A stretch of DNA of 64,000 nucleotides from Chromobacterium phragmitis (GTDB taxonomy: Bacteria; Pseudomonadota; Gammaproteobacteria; Burkholderiales; Chromobacteriaceae), in assembly GCF_003325475.1 (NCBI RefSeq), contig NZ_CP029495.1, positions 124,001 to 188,000 on the forward strand. Direction: 5' to 3'. Positions 8,548 through 15,609 of the stretch are shown piece after piece. A program made the position numbers and the translations under genes. Each line of letters opens with the position of its first letter. Within the stretch, counting starts at the first letter, position 1. The notes below the pieces were generated by a model. It was not told the origin of the DNA. It ran no database searches and saw only the letters and a program-made list of their open reading frames with translations.

Positions 8548-9737
8548 CGCGCGCCCTCCGGATTGGCATCCACCGGCGCGTACGGCCCCAGGTAGCCAAG
8601 CTGCGCCAGCTCGTCGGCGAAGCTTTGCAGGATCAGGCCCTTGCGCAGCGGCGCGGCGGCCGGCAATGCGATCACCGCCGCCTTGCGGCCGCGCACGGCC
8701 GGGTCCAGGCCATGGTCATCGCCCGACAGGTCGCCGTTGCTGAACACATGCTGGCCATCGCCTTCGACGAAGTAACTGATGGCGTCCGGCGCAGTCGCCA
8801 GCGGATGGGAGACCGCGCTGTCCCAAGCCAGCAGCGATTCGTTCTGGTACAGCACCGTGCAGCGGCGCTCGCCGTCCTCCAGGCTCACCTTGCCCAGGTC
8901 GAAGCCGCCGGCGGTGGCCACCTCGGCCGACGCCAGCGTCGCCGGGCCGAACAGCAGCTTGCCCTTGATATCGAGCTCGCGGCGCAGGAAGTCCAGCATC
9001 GCCTCCGCGGTCTTCACCTCGCCGCCTTGCAGCGCGCGGCCCAGCTTCAGCGCCCGGCTCAGGGTGCCGCGCACCGGCAGCGCGCCGCCCAGTTGTTCCG
9101 GCGACATGATCCACATCGCCAGGCCGCCGAATTGCCCGAACTGCGGATTGGTCAGAATGGGACGCAGCATCTGCTCCACCACGGTGGAAACGTCTTCCTG
9201 CGGCTGGCCGTCCGGCGGCGGCATGCGCACGCCCAGCTCCACGCACAAGCCGCTCTCCCCGGCCAGAAAGGCCGGCGTCGGCGGCACGCCGGCGGCGGCG
9301 TAGGTCAGCATCGGCAAAGACGGCACCGCGCGGCCGGCGCCGTCGGCGTCCACCACCGCCAGCCCCAGCTTGGCCGCCACCAGGCTGGCCACCACGAAAC
9401 CCAGCGCGCCGCTTTCCGGCGCCGCCACGTAAGCCAGCTTGCGCCCCTGCGACTCCAGCCGTTGCTGCGCGGCGCGCGCGGCCTCCACTGGCCCGTTCGG
9501 CCATTGCACCTGGTTGATCGCGTCCGGCGCGCCCATATAGGCCACCATCACGCAATCGCCGTCGGTCGCCTCGTCCACGTCCACCACCCGCACCTTGTCG
9601 GTCGGGTAATATTCGCCGCGCTGGAAGTTAGCCGCCAGGTGGCGGGCGGAGATCATGGTCCCGCCGCCGCCGCTGCCGAAAAAGCACGCGCCTTGCAGCA
9701 AGGGCTCCAGATCGCGGGAGGATAGTTCAAAAGCCAT
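8544..9737 (-). CDS. DUF917 family protein (hydantoin-linked)
   Basis: The 397-residue protein fits the DUF917 family, which often sits beside hydantoinase and racemase genes; some family members are annotated as S-methyl-thiohydantoin desulfurase-type domains. The N terminus carries the glycine-rich FFGSGGGGT stretch (about residues 20-28) typical of the family, and the protein has no signal peptide or membrane segment. Start at ATG 9737 (MAFELSSRD). The preceding regulator gene ends 10 bases inside this start, and the racemase start overlaps its stop, so all three genes form one operon. The reaction is not established; a hydantoin or thiohydantoin ring is an inference from neighbours. Confidence 0.8.
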   Translation of the reverse strand: MAFELSSRDLEPLLQGACFFGSGGGGTMISARHLAANFQRGEYYPTDKVRVVDVDEATDGDCVMVAYMGAPDAINQVQWPNGPVEAARAAQQRLESQGRKLAYVAAPESGALGFVVASLVAAKLGLAVVDADGAGRAVPSLPMLTYAAAGVPPTPAFLAGESGLCVELGVRMPPPDGQPQEDVSTVVEQMLRPILTNPQFGQFGGLAMWIMSPEQLGGALPVRGTLSRALKLGRALQGGEVKTAEAMLDFLRRELDIKGKLLFGPATLASAEVATAGGFDLGKVSLEDGERRCTVLYQNESLLAWDSAVSHPLATAPDAISYFVEGDGQHVFSNGDLSGDDHGLDPAVRGRKAAVIALPAAAPLRKGLILQSFADELAQLGYLGPYAPVDANPEGAR

Positions 9738-12054
9738 GGTTAGCACCTGTTCTCGCGTTGTAGTCGGCGCGTCCGCCCGGCAAGCTGCCCAGCAGCCGAC
9801 GCGCCCTTTGCAGCACGGGATGAGCCGGCTCCATGCGGCCGTCGCAGGCCCGCAAGGCATTCGCCAGCGCCGCCCGCGCCTGTTCTTCCCTGCCCGACGC
9901 CGCCAGCATTCCGGCCAGGCGCGTCGCGGCCTCCACTCGGGACGGGGCCGCGCCCAGCGCCTCTGCCATGGTCAGCGCGCTGCGCAGGCCCTGCTCGGCG
10001 CCAGCCTCGTCGCCCAACGCCCGCAACGCGGCCGCGCGCGCGATCAACAGCTCTCCCAGATAGGCGCGCTCCTTGTGCGCCATCGCCAGCTCCAACGCGT
10101 GCTCGGCCAGTTGCCGCCCCTCGTCGGCGCGGCCGGTAGCCAGCAGCAGCTCGCAGCGCTTCCATGCGTAAACCGAGTGGAACAGCTTGCCGCCATGGCG
10201 CAGCATCTGCCCGCGGTATCCCTCCTCCATCGCCGCCTCCGCCTGCGGGTGCTCGCCGCGCCTGGCCAGTTCGCAGCCCTGGAAAAACTGGGCGATGCCC
10301 AGGTAGAAAGCAAAGCCGTGCCGGCGCGAAAGCTGTTCCATCTCTCCGGCCAGCTTGCCCAGGCTATCGTCCTCGAACAGGCAGGCCAGCCACACCGCGC
10401 CTTGCAGCGCGATGGCGTAGCTGAAGGGTTGATCTTCCTCCGGCCGGCGCGCCAGCAACGCCTCCAGCGCCAGCCTGGCCCGGCTGAAATGCCCCAACTG
10501 GAACGCGGACAGCCCCTCGAAAGTCAGCACCAGCCCGCTCAGGTCGAAACCCTGGGTGCCCATGCGCCGGCCCGCTCCGCCGCGCAGCAAGCCGCCGCGA
10601 TCCAGGCAAGCCAGCACCTCGGCGTGATCGCCCAGCCAGAACAGCGTGTTGGCCATCGCGAAATGGGCGTCGGCCAGGGCGCTGCCGTCGCCGGTGGCCT
10701 GGCCGCGCTGCAGCATTTGCTGGGCAGTGCCGCGCGCGCGGTCCAGCTCCAGCGACATCAGCTGGCTGGTCCAGATGCCAAACAGGATGGACATGATTTC
10801 CGGCTCGCACTCCAGCCCCTTCCCCACCGCCAGCGCCGACTCATAGCAGGACATCGCCTCGGCGCTGGACCAGCCGTGCTGGGCGCTGTGGCAAATGCCG
10901 AGCTGGCGCAACAGATGGAAGTGCTCCTCTTTCGCCTCCCGCTGCAACGACGCGCCCTCCAGCAGCGACAACCCACGCGACAGCTCGCGCGCGGCAGCGG
11001 CGAAATCTCCGCCGTCGATCAGGCGCCCACCCTCGGCCAGGAGCTCGCGCAGCCGCTGGCGCTGGTCGGCGCGGGCGCCCAGCCTGCGCTCCACCACCTT
11101 GCGGCCGACGCCCAGCATGCGCGCCGCGGCGGTCTTGTTGCCGTGGCTCAGCTGCAGCGCCCGGTTCAGCAACAGCGTCTCCGCCGCCTCCAGCTTGTTC
11201 TCGCCCGGCAGCGCCAGCAGAGCGTCGGCCAACTCGCCGGCATCGGTCTGCCACGGGTGGATCTGCGGCTCCAGAAACTCGCCCAGCATGTCGGCGGTGA
11301 TCAGAGGACCGTCGGCCAGCACCCCCAGCCGGTCCACCAAGCTGCGCAGCTGGCGGACGTTGCCGGGCCAGCGGGCCTGCCGCAGGCGGGATACCGCGTC
11401 GGAGGAGAAGCGCAGCGGCCGCGGCTGCATCGCGGAAAAATGATCGATCAGGGCGGGGATGTCGTCGCGGCGCTGATCCAGGCCAGGCAGACTGAGCACG
11501 AACACCGACAGGCGGTAAAACAGATCTTCGCGAAAACGCCCGTCGCGCACCGCCGCCTGCAGGTCCCGGTGGGTGGCGGCGACCACGCGGCCGGCGAAAT
11601 GTTGGCTTTCCACCGAGCCCAGCGGCCGGAAGCTGCGCGTCTCCAGCACCCGCAGCAGCTTGGGCTGCAGCGCCAGCGGCAGCTCGCCTATCTCGTCCAG
11701 GAACAGCGTGCCGCGGCCGACCTGGGCCAACAGCCCCACCCGGCTGCCCTGGGCGCCGGTGAAGGCGCCGCGGGCATGGCCGAACAGCTCCGCTTCCATC
11801 AGATGCTCGGGGATCGCCGCGCAATTGAGGTCGATGAAAGGCTGGCCCGCCAGCCGGCTGTGGCGATGCAGCTCATGGGCGATCACCTCCTTGCCGGCGC
11901 CGGTCGGCCCCCATATCAGCACGGTCTTGTCGGTGGGCGCCACCCGCCGCACCAATTGCAGCAGGCGCTGGAAGACGGCCGACTGGCCTATCACCCGTTC
12001 AGCCGGATCGGCTCCGATCCGCGGCTGGGGTGCGTCATGCGTGGGAATGTCCAT
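9727..12054 (-). CDS. Sigma-54 activator with AAA+ domain, Fis helix and TPR tail
   Basis: A 775-residue enhancer-binding protein of odd build. It starts almost directly with the AAA+ domain: Walker A G-P-T-G-A-G-K at residues 49-55, complete GAFTGA at 96-101, Walker B LFLDE near 122. A Fis-type helix follows at about 310-345 (N-K-T-A-A-A-R-M-L-G-V-G-R-K). The remaining 430 residues are alpha-helical TPR-like repeats resembling those of MalT-type regulators. There is no receiver, GAF or PAS domain, so signal sensing must fall to the TPR part. Start at ATG 12054; upstream in-frame codons lie in the promoter region. It overlaps the DUF917 start and is divergent from a gene that carries a sigma-54 promoter. 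Confidence 0.88.
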   Translation of the reverse strand: MDIPTHDAPQPRIGADPAERVIGQSAVFQRLLQLVRRVAPTDKTVLIWGPTGAGKEVIAHELHRHSRLAGQPFIDLNCAAIPEHLMEAELFGHARGAFTGAQGSRVGLLAQVGRGTLFLDEIGELPLALQPKLLRVLETRSFRPLGSVESQHFAGRVVAATHRDLQAAVRDGRFREDLFYRLSVFVLSLPGLDQRRDDIPALIDHFSAMQPRPLRFSSDAVSRLRQARWPGNVRQLRSLVDRLGVLADGPLITADMLGEFLEPQIHPWQTDAGELADALLALPGENKLEAAETLLLNRALQLSHGNKTAAARMLGVGRKVVERRLGARADQRQRLRELLAEGGRLIDGGDFAAAARELSRGLSLLEGASLQREAKEEHFHLLRQLGICHSAQHGWSSAEAMSCYESALAVGKGLECEPEIMSILFGIWTSQLMSLELDRARGTAQQMLQRGQATGDGSALADAHFAMANTLFWLGDHAEVLACLDRGGLLRGGAGRRMGTQGFDLSGLVLTFEGLSAFQLGHFSRARLALEALLARRPEEDQPFSYAIALQGAVWLACLFEDDSLGKLAGEMEQLSRRHGFAFYLGIAQFFQGCELARRGEHPQAEAAMEEGYRGQMLRHGGKLFHSVYAWKRCELLLATGRADEGRQLAEHALELAMAHKERAYLGELLIARAAALRALGDEAGAEQGLRSALTMAEALGAAPSRVEAATRLAGMLAASGREEQARAALANALRACDGRMEPAHPVLQRARRLLGSLPGGRADYNARTGANHGF

Positions 12055-12243
12055 GGCCACCTTGCGCAAGCGGCGCGCCCGGCGGGCGCGCTCGACACGG
12101 CAGGGATTATGCCAATGCCCTTGCGAATGGCAAGCCCGCCGACGCGCCGTTTCGTCCGTGTCCAAATCATGAACCGGACGAAACCGTCCACTTCGACGGC
12201 TAGCGGACCAGGACAAGCGCAATGAATACAATCATTTACAAAC

Positions 12244-12258
12244 TGGCACGCTTGCTGC
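12244..12258 (+). promoter_or_regulatory. Sigma-54 (-24/-12) promoter
   Basis: TGGCACG-CTTG-CTGC matches the sigma-54 consensus with the invariant GG at 12245-12246 and GC at 12257-12258, exactly 10 bases apart. Transcription would start near 12270 and read into the unknown gene at 12302/12329. It lies about 190 bases from the divergent sigma-54 activator gene, leaving room for enhancer sites between. Confidence 0.7.
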
Positions 12259-12328
12259 TGTAGACAGCGGATGCCGCGCAGCCGCGGCAGGCCGCCAAGC
12301 GGTGAAAAACACACACCCGGAAATGGGA

Positions 12329-13030
12329 ATGAACGCTCGCTACACCATCAATATCCTCAACAACAGCCAACGCACGCAGGATTTCTTCCTGTTTCAGCAA
12401 CCCGCGCGCTACGCCGGCGCCGAGGGGCCGGTTTACAGCAACAGCCTTTACCACCGCGCGCTGCCGCCCATCGCGGAAACCGGGGCCATCCTGATCCTGG
12501 AGCTGTTGCCGTCTTGCTTCGCCGCCGCCCAGGCCAGAATTGAGCCTTGGCCGCTGTCCGACATGCCATCCGGCCAGGCCCTGTCCTGTCAGCCGGTGCG
12601 CGCCAGCCGCCGCGGCCAGCCTGCGCCCAACGCCGTCGCGATGCGCCTGGAGCCCGAGCCCGAGTTGAGCCCCGCCCGCCACCTGGCCGATGTCGGCGAC
12701 GATGCCTTCCGCATCAGCATTCCCGAGTACGACGCCGCGCGCCGCCTCTGCAACGTCGGCCAGGCGGTGCGCACCGGCGATGGCCGCATGGTGTTGTCCA
12801 GCTTCATCGACGCCCGTCCCGGCCTCGACGTCGATTGCGCGCCGTTGCCGCTGTTCTACGCCGGCGTCGGCCTCCACCGCGCGGGTTCGGTCATCGATTT
12901 CGCCGGCTGCAGGGAAGGCGCGGCCGTCTGCGACGCCCGCCAGGGACACGCCACCTTCAACCTGATCTACGGCCGCCGCGGCGACTGGACCGTAGAGGCC
13001 GTGCAGGGCCTTCCCGCTTGGCAGGAATGA
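12329..13030 (+). CDS. Unknown protein behind a sigma-54 promoter
   Basis: I do not recognise this 233-residue protein. It starts MNARYTINILNNS, reads as a globular soluble protein with many short hydrophobic strands (a beta-rich fold is likely), has no signal peptide or membrane segment, and contains a few scattered cysteines. Start is uncertain: ATG 12329 matches the natural beginning of the fold, ATG 12323 and GTG 12302 are in frame, and none has a strong ribosome site. It is the only gene downstream of the -24/-12 promoter at 12244 and is divergent from the sigma-54 activator, so it is the likeliest target of that activator. Function not assigned. Confidence 0.75.
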   Translation: MNARYTINILNNSQRTQDFFLFQQPARYAGAEGPVYSNSLYHRALPPIAETGAILILELLPSCFAAAQARIEPWPLSDMPSGQALSCQPVRASRRGQPAPNAVAMRLEPEPELSPARHLADVGDDAFRISIPEYDAARRLCNVGQAVRTGDGRMVLSSFIDARPGLDVDCAPLPLFYAGVGLHRAGSVIDFAGCREGAAVCDARQGHATFNLIYGRRGDWTVEAVQGLPAWQE

Positions 13031-13033
13031 GCG

Positions 13034-13804
13034 TCAGCGCGGCCTCGCCGCGCCAGCCGAGGCTTCCCGGCGCAGCAACTGGCGATAATGGCCGATCAGT
13101 TCCGGCCCATGCAGCGCGTCCAGATGGCCGGCGATGATGGTGTCGATGTCCAGGCCGCTTTGTTCCAGCCTGTCCAGCGTCTTGGGATATTCGGCTAGAT
13201 CGGCTTCATGCAGATTGCCCAGCTCCCGCTTCAGGATGCAGTTGCCGTACAGCACTTTCTCTTCCGGAAAATAAACGAAGATGCCGTCCCGGGTATGCGC
13301 CGCGCCCAGATGAAAGGCTTTCACCCTGCCGCCCTGCAGCTCGAAATCGCCGGGATATTCCCGATCCGGCAATGAGGCCGGCAGCGCCGGGTAATCCGGG
13401 AAACTCTGGCGGGTGAAAGCGACGATGTCGTTCCAGCCGCGGCGCATCGCTTCCGCCGTCTGCCGGGTGGAAACGATGCGGGCGCCGATCGACTTCCAGT
13501 ACGCATTGCCGCCGGCGCGGTCGGTATGGTAGTTGGGATTGATCACCTCAGTGATCGGTTTGCCGGTGACCGCGCGTATCTTGTCCGCCAACTCGCGGGC
13601 GGTGTCCGGCGTCCAGGTGGCGCCCACCACAGTCACGTGCTTCGCGCCAACATACACCGCCGAGTTTTCTTTCGCGAAATAACCGTCTTCCGCCAGGTAA
13701 ACGCCGCCCTTCACATGCTTGAGACTGATGCCGCCCGCCGCCCAGCCGCTGGCCGCCAGCGCCACGCCCAGCAGCGCGCCGCCAAATTTAAATAATTTGC
13801 GCAT
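13034..13804 (-). CDS. Subclass B2 metallo-beta-lactamase (CphA-like carbapenemase)
   Basis: A 256-residue secreted enzyme with a clear signal peptide (about residues 1-23, ending W-A-A). The first zinc motif is N-Y-H-T-D-R-A-G-G-N, in which Asn replaces the first His of the usual HxHxD; this is the hallmark of subclass B2. The other metal residues are also present: His in A-A-H-T-R-D-G, Cys in Y-G-N-C-I-L-K and His in I-A-G-H. B2 enzymes (CphA, ImiS, Sfh-I) are mono-zinc and hydrolyse almost only carbapenems. ATG 13804 has GGAA at good spacing; ATG 13816 is an in-frame alternative. It is convergent with the unknown gene to its left and no regulator is adjacent. Confidence 0.93.
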   Translation of the reverse strand: MRKLFKFGGALLGVALAASGWAAGGISLKHVKGGVYLAEDGYFAKENSAVYVGAKHVTVVGATWTPDTARELADKIRAVTGKPITEVINPNYHTDRAGGNAYWKSIGARIVSTRQTAEAMRRGWNDIVAFTRQSFPDYPALPASLPDREYPGDFELQGGRVKAFHLGAAHTRDGIFVYFPEEKVLYGNCILKRELGNLHEADLAEYPKTLDRLEQSGLDIDTIIAGHLDALHGPELIGHYRQLLRREASAGAARPR

Positions 13805-13983
13805 TTTGATTTCCATGAATTTTACAAATCCAGACGCAACGCCGCGCGCTATCCAATGGGAACTTGCCGCTCACCCGCCGCTCAAACCGCGAGTCCCTGC
13901 CAGGCCGCGATCTTGGCAAGATTCTAGCCAGCCAGGCCTGCCGAGGTAAACCGCGCCGGTCGTAACCTCCGTAACTCCAAGCC

Positions 13984-15543
13984 ATGAACGCCCCCATCCG
14001 CTTCGAACTGTCCGCCCCGTATCGCCACGCCGGCAAACCCGCCCGCTTCCAGTCGCTGTGGCTGCTGGTTCGCCTCTGCCATGCCGCCCGGCACGAGGAC
14101 GGCATGGTGTCGATCCAGACGCTGCGCCAGCGCTTCCCAGCCAGCCGCACGCCGCGGATGCTGGTTTCGCGCGCCTTCGCCGACTTCGCCGCCTGGGGCG
14201 TAACGGTAGGCTGGGGCGCGCCGCGGCGCGAGCCTGTCGCCCTGCTCAACCCGGACGGCCGCAGCCGCGGCCCGTTCTGGCTGAGCGCCGATGCCTGCGC
14301 CCGACTGGACTTCCTGGTGAACGGGCACGCCGCCGACCGCTGGCAACTGGAGCGGTTTCTGGGCCTGGAGGCCGAGCCTCCTTGCGCGCCGGACGCCATC
14401 GCCCAGATGGACGCGCTGACGCGCGGGCTGGACTATTGGAGCCGGCTCAGCCAGGCCATCCGCGACGAGCGCGACGGCATGGGCCGGCTAGCCGGCCCCC
14501 AGGTGGCCGCCTCCTTCCACGCCGCCAGCCTGGACGCGCGCGACGACTTCCAGCACGCGTTGGCCTTGACCAAGGAATGCCTGGCCTGGCGCCGCAGCGC
14601 GCAATTCGACGACAGCCGGCTGGCCTTGAAAAAATTAGGCCGGGTGCTGGACGGCCGCCGCTTCGAAACCGCCCAGCCCACCTTCGCCGCGATGGCCTGC
14701 GTCGCCCGCGCCTGGGACCATTACGCGCGCGGAGAAACCGATGGCGCCGAAGCCTGCCTCGCCCAGTTAAGCGGCCCAGGCGAGTTGCAACCTGTCTATC
14801 GCTACAACCCGCGGGTCCGCTTCGAGTGCCTGAATCTGGGCGCACTGCTGCACAAGCAGGCCGCCATCGCCGGGCAGAACCCGGCGCGCGCGGCAGCCGC
14901 GCTGCGGGACCTGGCCGAGGCGCTGGAAGCCGCCTACGAAGCCGACTCCATCGACGCCGCCCAGCACGTGGCGGCCAATCTGGGCTGGTGCCTGTGGCTG
15001 TTCTGGAAACAAGGCCTGACCGATCCCAAGCGCGCGCTGGCCGCGGCGGACATGCAAAGCCTGGCCATGCGCTGGCTGGGTTTATCCGAGTGGATTTGCG
15101 ACCGTTTCGGCGTCGGCAACGGTTCAGCCTGGAACGTCGTCTTCCTGCTGCGCATCGCCCGCGGCGATTGTCCGCAGCGCAAGCGCCCGCCGCTGGCCGC
15201 CTTCCAGGCCGCGCGACCGTTTCCGCCGCAGGCGCTGCGCGACGCGCTGGCGCTTTCGCCCAGCCCCTTTTCCGCCGCCAAGGGTTACCGCAGCTGGGCT
15301 GGCGCAGCGGAGGCGACCTTAGAGGAACACGACCAAGGGCGGCTGCCGCTAACGCCGCTGCAACTGGCCAACTTGCTGCTGGAGGCGCTGTGGTTCGAGG
15401 CCTGGGAGCACGGACTCAGCCGCCAGGCCTGCGCCCATGCGCATCAGCTTCAGCAATTGCTGCCGCAATTGCGGCGCGGCGAGCGCAGTTTCTTCCGCGC
15501 CGAACTCGCCATGCTGCCGCCGGAATTGCTGGAGCACGGCTGA
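13984..15543 (+). CDS. Unknown 519-residue protein, winged-helix-like start and helical repeats
   Basis: Function not recognised. The first about 120 residues resemble a DNA-binding-type winged helix (F-Q-S-L-W-L-L-V-R-L-C-H followed by a Q-T-L-R-Q-R-F-P segment and a basic turn). The rest is alanine/leucine-rich and alpha-helical, with spacing that suggests TPR-like repeats. No signal peptide and no membrane segment. It could be a transcription factor with a TPR sensing part, but no motif proves this. It is divergent from the beta-lactamase gene with about 180 bases between starts, and it ends just before the uvrB terminator. Codon use matches the neighbours, so it looks resident. Confidence 0.8.
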   Translation: MNAPIRFELSAPYRHAGKPARFQSLWLLVRLCHAARHEDGMVSIQTLRQRFPASRTPRMLVSRAFADFAAWGVTVGWGAPRREPVALLNPDGRSRGPFWLSADACARLDFLVNGHAADRWQLERFLGLEAEPPCAPDAIAQMDALTRGLDYWSRLSQAIRDERDGMGRLAGPQVAASFHAASLDARDDFQHALALTKECLAWRRSAQFDDSRLALKKLGRVLDGRRFETAQPTFAAMACVARAWDHYARGETDGAEACLAQLSGPGELQPVYRYNPRVRFECLNLGALLHKQAAIAGQNPARAAAALRDLAEALEAAYEADSIDAAQHVAANLGWCLWLFWKQGLTDPKRALAAADMQSLAMRWLGLSEWICDRFGVGNGSAWNVVFLLRIARGDCPQRKRPPLAAFQAARPFPPQALRDALALSPSPFSAAKGYRSWAGAAEATLEEHDQGRLPLTPLQLANLLLEALWFEAWEHGLSRQACAHAHQLQQLLPQLRRGERSFFRAELAMLPPELLEHG

Positions 15544-15551
15544 GCCGCGCA

Positions 15552-15584
15552 AAACAAAAGCCCGCGCGGATATCGGCGCGGGCT
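15552..15584 (-). terminator. Rho-independent terminator of uvrB
   Basis: Minus-strand stem AGCCCGCGC/GCGCGGGCT (15559-15567 with 15576-15584, eight-base loop) followed by TTTTGTTTT-like run (15551-15558 read in reverse). It lies 26 bases beyond the uvrB stop. Confidence 0.8.
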
Positions 15585-15609
15585 GGGAAGACAGACGCGA
15601 GGCAAGCGC

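Noticed and set aside
12236..12949. 237-codon frame on the minus strand opposite the sigma-54 target gene
   Set aside because: Antisense shadow; its start region overlaps the sigma-54 promoter, and the product is an Ala/Arg/Gly-rich sequence without features.
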